From assembly GCF_013410375.1 (NCBI RefSeq), contig NZ_JACCFL010000001.1, forward strand, positions 4,216,001-4,280,000: a stretch of 64,000 bases of DNA. Direction: 5' to 3'. The translations under genes were made by a program, and so were the position numbers. This stretch comes from Leifsonia shinshuensis (lineage in GTDB: Bacteria > Actinomycetota > Actinomycetes > Actinomycetales > Microbacteriaceae). Shown piece after piece: positions 9,432 through 17,532 of the stretch. Under the pieces are notes generated by a model. It did no database searches. It was given only the letters and a program-made list of their open reading frames with translations, and was not told where the DNA came from. Position 1 is the first letter of the stretch; each line of letters opens with the position of its first letter.

Positions 9432-9836
9432 TTAGGTCCAGAGATTGCTCTCGAGATTGTCGTTCCAGAACGCTATCCCGACGCCTCCGGTCTGGTCCCA
9501 GTACAGGTCGGTGTGTCGGTTGCCGGTACCGCGGTAGACGGTGAAGTTGCTGCCGCTGTAGTTCTGGTTGACGTAGACGTTCACGTTCTGCGAGTTGCCG
9601 TTGTTCCAGATGGAGCTGGCGGAGTTGTTGTAGTTCCCCCAGCTGCCGTTCCAGCTGCTATTGCTGTAGTACGCCCGCATTGCCGGGCCGCCGCCGTTGG
9701 CGTCAACGTATGCGCACATCTGGCCGGATGCGCATGAATCCCAGGCCGCATACGCCGGTGTCGCTGCGACGACTCCGGCCGCCCCCACGATTCCGACGGC
9801 CGCGGCAGCTGCGATCAACCGCTTTCGTAGACTCAT
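9432..9836 (-). CDS. Secreted peptidase-inhibitor I36-type / crystallin-like small protein
   Basis: 134 residues with a classical signal peptide ending in ATPAYA-AW. The mature ~105 residues resemble I36-type (Streptomyces metalloproteinase inhibitor-like) beta-sandwich proteins: a CASGQMCAYVDANG motif with two Cys that could form a disulfide, then Asn/Ser/Tyr/Trp-rich strands (SSIWNNGN, VYVNQNYSGSNF). Actinobacterial I36-like proteins are often secreted antimicrobial or inhibitor-like factors with untested roles. It is the first gene of the unit and is followed by the lipoprotein after 52 bp. It may be the exporter's cargo or the cell-surface stress signal; this is inference. Confidence 0.75.
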   Translation of the reverse strand: MSLRKRLIAAAAAVGIVGAAGVVAATPAYAAWDSCASGQMCAYVDANGGGPAMRAYYSNSSWNGSWGNYNNSASSIWNNGNSQNVNVYVNQNYSGSNFTVYRGTGNRHTDLYWDQTGGVGIAFWNDNLESNLWT

Positions 9837-9889
9837 TCATTTCCCCGATCGTTTCAGCGCCCGGACGGTTGTTCAGGCGACTGAGCGAA

Positions 9890-9920
9890 ATAATACCGAC
9901 CTCCCTGCTTGTTTCTGCAA
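9890..9920 (-). promoter_or_regulatory. Promoter candidate for the I36/lipoprotein/MacB unit
   Basis: On the minus strand, TTGCAG (9915-9920) and TATTAT (9890-9895) are separated by 19 bp. They lie about 55 bp before the I36 start, in the AT-richest part of this region. The spacer is longer than ideal. Confidence 0.3.
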
Positions 9921-9939
9921 GTGGTGCAAGAATGCGATT

Positions 9940-10287
9940 GTGAACGCATCAGCCGCTACCTCGCCCGCCCAGTCGCCCCGAACCATCGTGTTCACGATGG
10001 CGCCTTACGTTCTTGTGACTCTGGCACTGCTGGCGGTCGCTGCGATTTCACTGTTCCCGCTCGTGGTGTGGCTGGTGACGAATTCTGCGCTGGCACTCAG
10101 CAGCGCCTATTTCTACTTCTTCCTGCTGCCGCCGACGCTCTTCGGGCTTCTCGCCGCGGTGTCCGCGTTTGTTCCGATTCGACGCCGGCGCCACCCGTGG
10201 TGGGCGATGATTCCGGCGTCGCTGGCGTTTGTCGGCGTGCTACTGCTGACTGTGGGCAAGCCGTTGATCGGTCAGTTGGAGTTTTAG
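9940..10287 (+). CDS. Small membrane protein, unknown function
   Basis: About 115 residues. After a polar N-terminus there are three likely transmembrane helices (APYVLVTLALLAVAAISLFPL; SAYFYFFLLPPTLFGLLAAVSAF; WAMIPASLAFVGVLLLTV). The second and third are separated by a PIRRRRHPWW loop, presumably cytoplasmic. I do not recognise the family. The GTG at 9940 is preferred over longer starts because those overlap the divergent I36 gene; an internal ATG at 9997 is also possible. It points toward the TetR gene and ends before a hairpin. Confidence 0.55.
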   Translation: MNASAATSPAQSPRTIVFTMAPYVLVTLALLAVAAISLFPLVVWLVTNSALALSSAYFYFFLLPPTLFGLLAAVSAFVPIRRRRHPWWAMIPASLAFVGVLLLTVGKPLIGQLEF

Positions 10288-10370
10288 GCTTCGCTCTTCC
10301 GGTTGGTTGGAAGCGTCCGGCTTCCGCGAGCCGGTCCCGATTGGCGAAATACCATGCTGACGCAGCGGCG

Positions 10371-10386
10371 ACCCCTTTTGAGGGGT
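10371..10386. terminator. Hairpin between convergent genes
   Basis: ACCCCT-TTTG-AGGGGT, a perfect 6-bp stem with a 4-nt loop, lies midway between the small membrane protein stop and the TetR stop. A second perfect 6-bp inverted repeat (CCGGCT/AGCCGG) lies at 10317-10334. Together they could terminate transcription from both sides. Confidence 0.45.
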
Positions 10387-10414
10387 GAGAGACCGTTCAG
10401 ACTTCCCGGTATGT

Positions 10415-11020
10415 TTAGGCGACGGTTGCGGGGGCAGCCGCTGGGAAGGTAAACGAAGCGCCGATGATCTGCCAGAGCCGCTTGACGTCGTCGGGGAGAG
10501 TGTCGAGGCGACCCAACTCGTGGGCGATCATGTACGCCCCGAAGAACGACTGGACTGCGACCGTAGCCACCTCGCGCGGCTTCACATGCTGGAGACCGGC
10601 GTCCTCGACTTCTTGGGCGACGAAGACCGTGATGAGCTGGGTCCACCGCTCGTACGGGTTGTCTTCTGGCGCGGGCGGAAGCACCGTTTGCGTGAGCTTC
10701 ATCGCTGCTCGCACGCGCACATCTTGCGCGAAGACCCGGCCAACTCGCTGGGTCAGCTCTTCCGCCGCCGCTAATCCCCGCAACCCGGTCCCGGCCACTT
10801 CGGCCACAATGACGGGCCAGTTCGTGTACTTCTCTTCCACCAGTGCCCGCGCAATGTCGAGCTTGGATCGAAAGTGGAAATACACGGCGCCTTTGGTCGC
10901 ACCGGTGCGTTCAACGATCCGTTCCAGCCGGGCGCCTTCGTATCCGAACTCGTCGAACTCTTTCGCTGCGGCCTCGAGGATCGCGACACGGGTGCGTTCC
11001 GCGCGTTCTTGCTTCGCCAT
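10415..11020 (-). CDS. TetR-family regulator of the gamma-butyrolactone receptor (ArpA/ScbR) type
   Basis: 201 residues from the ATG giving MAKQERAERT, the usual N-terminus of ArpA/ScbR-type receptors. The HTH (about 8-54) has the receptor-like TRVAILEAAAKEFDEFGYEGARLERIVERTGATKGAVYFHF-SK pattern. The C-terminal helical domain carries W in the NWPVIVAE and RWTQLI positions, expected for a lipid-like ligand pocket. It is divergent from an AvrD homologue with 84 bp between start codons. That pairing suggests it senses a small butenolide or lactone signal and represses avrD or itself. An ATG five codons upstream is possible but its ribosome site is too close. Confidence 0.78.
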   Translation of the reverse strand: MAKQERAERTRVAILEAAAKEFDEFGYEGARLERIVERTGATKGAVYFHFRSKLDIARALVEEKYTNWPVIVAEVAGTGLRGLAAAEELTQRVGRVFAQDVRVRAAMKLTQTVLPPAPEDNPYERWTQLITVFVAQEVEDAGLQHVKPREVATVAVQSFFGAYMIAHELGRLDTLPDDVKRLWQIIGASFTFPAAAPATVA

Positions 11021-11104
11021 TCCGAAGTTGCCCATCCCTTCGGCCAGTAGTTACACGACCATAGCGCCTAAAACCGTACTCTTCATCATGATTCCGGGTC
11101 TCGC

Positions 11105-12001
11105 GTGACCACGGACGCTCTTGAATCGCGTCTTGGACCAGCTCGCGAACGATACTTCGGCGACGGTTTCCGGCAAACGGAGCAGTGGCTGGAGGACGTC
11201 GTGGTCGAACAGTCGGATGGCGGGGTCCTGGTCGAAGCCTCCGTTCGATTACGGCAGTGGCGACGGGAAGGGGTCGCTCGAGTCGCGCACCTCGGCACTA
11301 TCGACGCGATTGCGGTCGCCGCTTCTCTCGGCTCGATAGCTCTGATCGCTTCCGGCTGCGCAGCCGCGGGCGGAGAGGTTCCGGTTTCTGGCGTCACCGT
11401 TCGTGCCGGCGGTCGTCCCGAATTGGCCCAAACCGGAATATCAGCGACCGCCCGCTTGGCCCGTCCAGCCTCCACGGCCAGTGCAGAGGTCATCTGCCGG
11501 ATCGGCACCCTGAAGGTGTCGGTATCGTTCATGCTTCCAGCTCGACCGGTCAGCTCCCCTGTGTTGAGCGGCGTAGTGGACCCTGACGCTCTCCTCGGCC
11601 CGCGCGCAGACCGGTACTTCGCGGACGGGTACCGTCACCGCCGGCTGATGGCCGACTCCCTCGTTGTCTCCGAGGGGACGGCCGCGTGCACCTTTCTGGC
11701 TGACCCTCCCGAAGCGGATCTCGGGATTGTCGAATGCTTGGCGCTGACGTCGCAACTCGCTCAGGTCGCGCTGTACTCGGCCGCGAACGTTGCTCGTGAA
11801 GGCACTGGGAACCTGTGGATGCGCATGTGCGAGTTCACCGCGACCAACCGCGAAACTCGTGGCGGTCACGCGCAGCTCACCGTCTTCCGGACGAAAAGGA
11901 TGATGGTGGGTTCGGCCGACGTCGTGAGCTCACACGTTCGCATCGATGCGTTCCCCGGTTGGACGGGGACAGCCGCCTTGGCGTTCGAGGTCTTGCACTG
12001 A
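11105..12001 (+). CDS. AvrD-family protein (syringolide-type signal synthase homologue)
   Basis: 298 residues recognised as AvrD-like from a duplicated architecture. Each half starts with the same motif: LGPARERYFGDGFR (10-23) and LGPRADRYFADGYR (164-177). Each then has a helical stretch, GTIDAIAVAASL (64-75) and GIVECLALTSQLAQVALY (207-224), the second followed by NLWMR (236-240). In Pseudomonas syringae, AvrD directs synthesis of syringolides, acylated glycosidic butenolide-like lipids related to gamma-butyrolactones. No signal peptide is seen. The divergent neighbour is a butyrolactone-receptor-type TetR, so this is probably a signal synthase. The start is GTG with a weak ribosome site. 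The recognition is from memory of the family, not a search. Confidence 0.75.
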   Translation: MTTDALESRLGPARERYFGDGFRQTEQWLEDVVVEQSDGGVLVEASVRLRQWRREGVARVAHLGTIDAIAVAASLGSIALIASGCAAAGGEVPVSGVTVRAGGRPELAQTGISATARLARPASTASAEVICRIGTLKVSVSFMLPARPVSSPVLSGVVDPDALLGPRADRYFADGYRHRRLMADSLVVSEGTAACTFLADPPEADLGIVECLALTSQLAQVALYSAANVAREGTGNLWMRMCEFTATNRETRGGHAQLTVFRTKRMMVGSADVVSSHVRIDAFPGWTGTAALAFEVLH

Positions 12002-12347
12002 CCGTGCACCTCTCAGCTGCGTTTGCCGCTTACGCAGGGAAGTGGCGCCGGCCATCGATGCAGTTTGGTGGCCGTCACCGATGATGTCTCAACCAAGATC
12101 GTCACTTGCGGCGATTTGATTCGAAGTGTCCCGAAGCGAAACGTGACACGAGCAACGCAGGAAGCCAGACGCGCTGCGACACGCCTGTGAGGTGACTGAT
12201 GGCCGCGGTCCCAAACGCTCAGCCCCGAGGCTCCGGAGCGAGCAATCGGAAGATACGACCCAAAAAAGTACCTGATCAGGCGCTTGAAACGACGTCACGA
12301 TTGAATTAGGACAGTTCCGCCGAATTCATTTGGGAGGAGCCCAAGTG
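12002..12347. other. Intergenic stretch, no gene recognised
   Basis: 346 bp between the avrD stop and the first tRNA-derived repeat. Short frames here have no family resemblance or credible ribosome sites. It contains AT-richer sequence around 12255-12330 that may be promoter or island-junction DNA. Confidence 0.5.
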
Positions 12348-12482
12348 CGGAGACGGAGGGATTTGAACCCTGACGGTGCCCCTTAACCCGTCTCAAGATG
12401 CCCGGAAAACCGCGGAATTTCGCGGCGCCCCGATGACCTTGCACCCCTCACAATTACTGGAGTTGTGGGGTTTCTGTGGGGG
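12348..12482 (-). repeat. tRNA-Ser 3'-end remnant with arm-like repeats (attachment-site relic A)
   Basis: Read on the minus strand, 12348-12371 is the T-arm and acceptor end of a tRNA-Ser (AGGGTTCAAATCCCTCCG then TCTCCG). No anticodon arm, D-arm or 5' half follows. The next ~53 bp also match relic B (about 70 of 77 bp identical by eye over 12348-12424). A TTGTGGGG-TTTCTGTGGGGG element lies at 12463-12482 and recurs at B and C; it looks like an integrase arm site. This marks one end of the 12.3-34.7 kb segment. Confidence 0.7.
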
Positions 12483-12508
12483 CTGCGCTTGCCGCCTTCT
12501 CGAGGGCT

Positions 12509-15136
12509 TCAGAGCCGAGATAGCTGCGCGCGCAGTTCTCGGATCTCCGCCGAAGCGATCGACCCGGCGGCCATCTTCAGCACCGTGTTCAAGGGGACGG
12601 CTCGCGCCATAACGATCATCGGGCTGTCCGCGACGCCGGGAACTACGCGATCGAACACCTCGCGCGAGGCCGGGTCGTCCAGGAGCTCACCGAGGGTGAT
12701 GACGTCCGGGTCGATTCGACCCCAGCTCAATGGCTCGTCCGAAGGCGCCTGGGCCGCGTTGGCGCGCGCAGCGCGGAGATCCGGGTAGGGGGTGCGAGGG
12801 GCTCGCGCGGGCATAGCCGTGCTCCAGGTGCAATCGCCCGCTGCCACCTCGTGGAGTTCGCCGTTCGGCAGGTGCACGATCCCGGTCACGCCTTGGGGGA
12901 TGCCGACTCGGATGGTCGCGTTCGCACCGTCGCGCTCCCAGCGGCTGCGGATGACGCCGTGCGGGGTTTCGAGGGTCCCTTCAGCCCACGTCAGGCGCTC
13001 GTCGAGGTGGGGGCGGATGTCCACCTTCGTGTACCCGGGCTCGGCCGGGCGGATCCCGGCGACGTACTCGTGCAGGAACGCGATGACCGCACCTTTGGAG
13101 TAGTGGTTGAGCGACTCGTGCGGGTTCCCGTCCGCGTCGATGCCGGACCACGACTCCCACACCGTGGTGGCGCCGCGTTCGAGCATGACGAGCCAACCGG
13201 GCTCGTCGGTCTGGAACAGGAGGTTGTAGGCCACGTCGGGATAACCGTTGTCCGCGAGGACGGGCAGGAGCATCCCCGTGGAGAGGAAGCCGGTGCCCAG
13301 ATGCGTCCCGTTCTCCTCGACCAGCCGCACGAGGTGATCTGCCGCGGCCGCGGTCAGCTCGGCTGGGATGAGACCGAAGGCGAGACCCCGGACGTAGTTC
13401 GCCTGCGTGGCGACGGTGAGCGTTCCGTCGGCGTTGAGGAATTCCGTTCGCCAGGCATCGGCCACATCCCGCGCGAGTCGCGCGTACCGCTCGGCTTCGG
13501 CCGCGTCTCCGATCACCCGGGCGGCGTCGGCGGTGAGCTGGGCGGAGCGGGCCAGGTACGCCGTGGCGACGATCGCGGGGTCGCCCTGGGGGTTGAACGG
13601 GACATCGGGTTCCAGCCATTCGCCCCAGTGCCATCCGGTGTCCCAGAGGAACCGCTCGTGCGGCGCCGGCTCCGGCCGGGACGCCACGCGGCTCGGGTGG
13701 CGTCCGCCGGCCGCGGTTCGCGCGGCGTGGTCCACCCAGGCGCGCATCATGGGGGCGGTCTCCGCCAGGATGCTTGGGTCGCCGTAGGCGCGGTAGAGCT
13801 CCCACGGCACGATCGTCGCGGCGTCTCCCCAGCCGGCGGAGCCGTCGAAGGAGATGGGGATCACCGGGTCGGGTTCGATTCCGCAATCGGGCGCGACATT
13901 GGTGATCGTGCCGTCGGCGTGCTGGTCGTCCGCCAGGGAGGTCAGCCACTTGCGGGCGAATCCGCTGATGTCGTCGAGGTAGGCGGCGCTGCGGGCGAAG
14001 ATCTGGAAGTCGCCGGTGTATCCCCAGCGTTCCCGTTGCGGGCAGTCGGTGGGGATGTCGAGGCTGTTCGACCTCCAGCTGGCGACGGCGATGCGGTGGA
14101 GCTCGTTGAGTCGCGGGTCGCTGGAGGAGAACGTCCCGGTGTGATGGAGGTCGGTGCGCACCTGGTGAGCGCTGACGTCTTCGGGAGTGAGGTCGTCTTC
14201 CAGCCCGTCGACCGCGACGTAACGGAATCCGTGACTCGTGTGCCGGGGCTCGAAGACGTCGGACGGGTTGCCGCGGGAGATGACGGTGTCACGTTGACCC
14301 ACCGGCAGTTTCGGGAGCCCCGGGGCGACGGTGATGTCGAGGTGCTCAAGGGTGAGGTCACCCTCCTGGTCGAGAGCCTCCCCGTGGGTGAGCTGGATGG
14401 TGGTGTCCGCCGGGCCCAGTTGGGTGAGGCGGACCCAGCCGTTCAGGTTCTGCCCGAAATCCACGATCTGCCGCCCGGACGGGAGGCGCGTGATCGCGAC
14501 GGGACTGAAGGTCTCGGTCTTGCGTACTGGTGGGGCGACCGACCAGACCAGCCGGTCGGTGTCCTGCGTCAGTGGGTCGTCGGAGATCGCGACCCGCTGC
14601 CAGTCGGTGCGGCCGATACGGCGAAGGTCGCTGGTCTGCCCGTCCATCAGGTCGGCTCGGACGATCGCACCGACACCGGTCGCCCAGGTGCGGTCCGTAA
14701 CCACCCGGATAGTGCCTTCTGCCTTCTCGATCGCGAGCGCCGCGACTACAGCAGTCTGCGTTCCGAAACTGTCGGGCACGCGGTGCGCGCCGACGCGGCC
14801 GCGGAACCAACCGTCGCTCACGACCAGGACGAGTTCGTTCCGCCCAGCGACGATCAAGGAGCTCACGTCGTACTGCTGGACCTGGAGGGTCTTGCGGTAG
14901 CTGGTGATGCCTGGCGTCAGCTCGAAGGAGCCGACTCGCTCTCCGTTGAGGAACGCCTCGTACACGCCGTGGGCCGTGACCGTGAGGATCGCGCTCGTCG
15001 CCCTGCCGACCAGTGCGAAGGCGCGACGGAACTCGTACGCCGGGCGTTCACCGGGCGCTGGCACGACATCGGGCGTGGTAATCCATGAGGCGTCTGCGAG
15101 GGCCGCCGCCGGTGACGTCTGCTGAAGGGTGAGCAT
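12509..15136 (-). CDS. GH78 alpha-L-rhamnosidase
   Basis: 875 residues. Order: N-terminal beta domains (1-~330), a linker, the (alpha/alpha)6 GH78 barrel with hallmark TDCPQRERWGYTGD (363-376), and a C-terminal beta domain with HYSKGAV and VWESWSG ahead of it. The last ~63 residues (from LGELLDDPASREV) are a helical tail also seen on the other GH78 and the GH3 module of this operon. There is no signal peptide, so it acts in the cytoplasm. It would release terminal L-rhamnose from imported plant glycosides. It is the last gene of the MFS-led operon, 18 bp after the esterase stop. Confidence 0.9.
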   Translation of the reverse strand: MLTLQQTSPAAALADASWITTPDVVPAPGERPAYEFRRAFALVGRATSAILTVTAHGVYEAFLNGERVGSFELTPGITSYRKTLQVQQYDVSSLIVAGRNELVLVVSDGWFRGRVGAHRVPDSFGTQTAVVAALAIEKAEGTIRVVTDRTWATGVGAIVRADLMDGQTSDLRRIGRTDWQRVAISDDPLTQDTDRLVWSVAPPVRKTETFSPVAITRLPSGRQIVDFGQNLNGWVRLTQLGPADTTIQLTHGEALDQEGDLTLEHLDITVAPGLPKLPVGQRDTVISRGNPSDVFEPRHTSHGFRYVAVDGLEDDLTPEDVSAHQVRTDLHHTGTFSSSDPRLNELHRIAVASWRSNSLDIPTDCPQRERWGYTGDFQIFARSAAYLDDISGFARKWLTSLADDQHADGTITNVAPDCGIEPDPVIPISFDGSAGWGDAATIVPWELYRAYGDPSILAETAPMMRAWVDHAARTAAGGRHPSRVASRPEPAPHERFLWDTGWHWGEWLEPDVPFNPQGDPAIVATAYLARSAQLTADAARVIGDAAEAERYARLARDVADAWRTEFLNADGTLTVATQANYVRGLAFGLIPAELTAAAADHLVRLVEENGTHLGTGFLSTGMLLPVLADNGYPDVAYNLLFQTDEPGWLVMLERGATTVWESWSGIDADGNPHESLNHYSKGAVIAFLHEYVAGIRPAEPGYTKVDIRPHLDERLTWAEGTLETPHGVIRSRWERDGANATIRVGIPQGVTGIVHLPNGELHEVAAGDCTWSTAMPARAPRTPYPDLRAARANAAQAPSDEPLSWGRIDPDVITLGELLDDPASREVFDRVVPGVADSPMIVMARAVPLNTVLKMAAGSIASAEIRELRAQLSRL

Positions 15137-15154
15137 GAAGGGTCGTCTCCTCGG

Positions 15155-16039
15155 TCAGGATCGCAGGATGCGGACGACTTCGTCGTGCGCACGCTTCGCC
15201 TCGGGGGTGGCGGAGCCGCTGAGTCCCACCGCGTGGTTGCCGTCGGGCGAATAGGTCAAGGTGCCGGCGTTACCTGCCCGCCGCAGGAGACGGTAGGCCT
15301 CCAGAGCTTGAGGCAGCAGGAGGTCGCGACCGCCCGAGACCACGTGAACCGGCGGCAGGCCGTCGAATCGGCCGTGGAGCGGGCTGACCACCGGATCGGA
15401 CGTCGACAGTTCAGCGGCCCATGCCCGGCCCCAGTGCCGGAGCTCGTCCGGGTCCAGGATCGCGTCCCAGGTCTGCAGCACATCGGCTGCGGGGTGGGCG
15501 AGTTCGACATCGAGCCACGGACTCAGGAGGATGGCGGCGCGGACTCCCTCCGGGTGCAGTTGCAGGACACTCAGCGCGAGGCCGGCGCCCGCGGAGTCGC
15601 CGGCGAGGTATACCTCGCCGGCACCGCGCTCCGAAATGGTCGTAGCGAGGACCTCCGCCACGAACGCCCGCGCACGGCTGACGTCACCGACGGGAACGAC
15701 CTCGTAGAGCGGTACGACGGCGTCGACTCCGGCGGCCGTCGCGAACCGGGCGACGGCCTTCCAGTGCGCGGTCGCGATGGGGTGCGCGTAGCCACCGCCG
15801 GCGAGGAAGACGAGAGCGCGACCGGGCGTCGCGTCGCGGCGGCGGAGCGTGACGACCCGTGACCCGGCCACCCGCTCCTCGCTGACGCGGAACCGCTTGG
15901 CAACGGAGGGCGGTACGGCGGCGGGGGCGGGCGGACCCTCAGCGTGGCGTCGGGCGATCTCCGCGGCGACCTCCTGCGTGCCGCCGCGGGCAACGACCCG
16001 TTTGACGATGGCGTCCATCGCGAGCGCTCGAATCGACAT
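15155..16039 (-). CDS. Alpha/beta-hydrolase, HSL-like esterase
   Basis: 294 residues of the hormone-sensitive-lipase-like fold. An oxyanion motif FLAGGGYAHP replaces the usual HGGG. Nucleophile elbow GDSAGAG, acid region VSGGRDLLLP and catalytic His in GNHAVG near the C-terminus are all visible. There is no signal peptide. In this operon it would remove acetyl or other acyl groups from imported rhamnosides before glycosidases act. The ATG follows an AGGAG with 6-nt spacing. It sits 23 bp after the epimerase and 18 bp before the GH78 gene. Confidence 0.82.
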   Translation of the reverse strand: MSIRALAMDAIVKRVVARGGTQEVAAEIARRHAEGPPAPAAVPPSVAKRFRVSEERVAGSRVVTLRRRDATPGRALVFLAGGGYAHPIATAHWKAVARFATAAGVDAVVPLYEVVPVGDVSRARAFVAEVLATTISERGAGEVYLAGDSAGAGLALSVLQLHPEGVRAAILLSPWLDVELAHPAADVLQTWDAILDPDELRHWGRAWAAELSTSDPVVSPLHGRFDGLPPVHVVSGGRDLLLPQALEAYRLLRRAGNAGTLTYSPDGNHAVGLSGSATPEAKRAHDEVVRILRS

Positions 16040-16062
16040 GGAGTACTCCTGAACGTGGGCCG

Positions 16063-17532
16063 TCAGCGCCGCGCGGCCTCGTCACGCCGCGCGGGCGTGT
16101 GCGAGTACAGCTGGGCGAGGAACGGGTTGTGCTCGGCCTGGCGCTCGTAGCCGGCGGTGTCGCGCGTGCAGTCGGGGCACCAGTGGCCGCCGATCAGGAT
16201 CAGGAGCGGGCTGGCGGCGAAGATGTGGCCGAACGCGCAGCTCCAGATCAGCGGCTCGCGGGGGCGCCCCTCCTGAACCACCGGTGAGACGACCTCCCCA
16301 CCGCGGAACTCGGCGGCGTGGACGTAGTCGGTGCGATCCCAGCCTTCTGCCGCTTTGTCCTCGTCGAAGCCGTGATCCAGGTACGCCGGAGTTCGCGAAG
16401 GCTCCGGCACCGCGAACGTGGTCCAGTCGCCGATGGCGTGCCATGCCTCGAGCGACCCGAAGTGGGCGCGGATCGCCGCCTCGTCGTGGTGCGCGATGGC
16501 GTGCATGGTGCCGCGCGGCTTCCGGGTGAGCGGTCGCATGACGAGGTTCTTCACGATCCATCCCGGGACCCGGCCGGCCGACCTGACTGAACTCGGGAGC
16601 GTCGCGACGGCACGCGCGAGCGCCTCATCGAACGTGTCCTTCCGGAACGGCACGAGGTCGTTGAGCCGGTCGCTGTCGGTGTACCAGTGCCCGTGGAAGT
16701 TCTGCGTGGCGAACCAGTTGCGGTCGTACCAGCCGCGCACGTCGGTGACGCCGAGGGCACCGCTAATGGCGGTCTGGAGCCGCCAGTTCGTCAGCCGCCA
16801 CTCCTCGCCGCCGCCGATGTTGTAGATCCCGCCCCAGAACTCGTCGGGCAGGTCGCGCTCGGCGAGGCCGGCCAGGAGCCGGGCGGAGTCTTCCGCGGTC
16901 GCCCACTCCATGACGCCGCCCAGCGTGGAGTGGGTCATGATCGGGTCGCGGAGGGCGAGCATCCCCGGATGGAAGATGCCGGTCTGACGCAACCACGCCC
17001 ACTTCGGCAGCCGCGACTCGATCAGCAGCTTCTCCGCGACGACCTTCGTCTGCCCGTACTCGTCGAACCGGGAGACCCGGATGGGGTCGCCCACCCGTCC
17101 CCAGTGGATCGGCGGAGTGCGGTCGCCGGTCTCCGCGACGGAGCCGATGCCCACGACCCCGACCGATCCCGGATCCGGCAGTGCCGCGACCGCGCGGATG
17201 ATGTTCTGCATGCTGCCGATGTTCACCCGCTGCGCCAGCTCGGGATGCTGGTCGGCGAGCGGGGAGACGACGGCGCCGACATGCAGGATCAGGTCGACGT
17301 CCCGGATGGCGCGCTGCACGTCGGCGGAGTTCAGCAGGTCGCCCCAGAAGATCTCGAGGTTCTCCATGTCGTGGAACTCGTCGAGGACGGCCCGGTCCTG
17401 CGGGGTGTCCAGCGCGAACGCGACGACGCGCGTCCGGTCGCCTCGCTCGCGGAACTCACGGAGCGCGGCGCGTCCCCAGTTGCCGGTGGCGCCGGTGAGG
17501 AGGACGCGGGTTCTCGGATCGGTGGCCGTCAC
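16063..17532 (-). CDS. NAD-dependent epimerase/dehydratase-like protein with C-terminal zinc-finger tail
   Basis: 489 residues, long for an extended SDR (usually ~300-340). N-terminal Rossmann motif LLTGATGNWG (11-20) and the active-site YxxxK at Y159/K163 (EYGQTK) are intact. Beyond ~330 there is an extra region ending in a C-x3-H-x15-C-x2-C pattern (C432, H436, C452, C455) within a GH-F-ASP-L-GG-WCPDC context. That looks like a treble-clef or zinc-ribbon finger. The natural substrate is unknown; oxidation or epimerisation of a sugar or aglycone hydroxyl is plausible from context. The GTG start overlaps the GH78-GH3 stop by 4 bp. Confidence 0.75.
   Translation of the reverse strand: MTATDPRTRVLLTGATGNWGRAALREFRERGDRTRVVAFALDTPQDRAVLDEFHDMENLEIFWGDLLNSADVQRAIRDVDLILHVGAVVSPLADQHPELAQRVNIGSMQNIIRAVAALPDPGSVGVVGIGSVAETGDRTPPIHWGRVGDPIRVSRFDEYGQTKVVAEKLLIESRLPKWAWLRQTGIFHPGMLALRDPIMTHSTLGGVMEWATAEDSARLLAGLAERDLPDEFWGGIYNIGGGEEWRLTNWRLQTAISGALGVTDVRGWYDRNWFATQNFHGHWYTDSDRLNDLVPFRKDTFDEALARAVATLPSSVRSAGRVPGWIVKNLVMRPLTRKPRGTMHAIAHHDEAAIRAHFGSLEAWHAIGDWTTFAVPEPSRTPAYLDHGFDEDKAAEGWDRTDYVHAAEFRGGEVVSPVVQEGRPREPLIWSCAFGHIFAASPLLILIGGHWCPDCTRDTAGYERQAEHNPFLAQLYSHTPARRDEAARR

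Noticed and set aside
11036..11104. Receptor operator (ARE-type) in the TetR/avrD divergent region
   Set aside because: Only a weak ATCATGAT palindrome (11085-11092) is visible; it does not resemble known butyrolactone-receptor sites.
12376..12612. Short coding frame over relic A, and similar ones at relics B and C
   Set aside because: They translate tRNA-antisense and arm-repeat sequence (DLNP-type false peptides) with no conservation expected.
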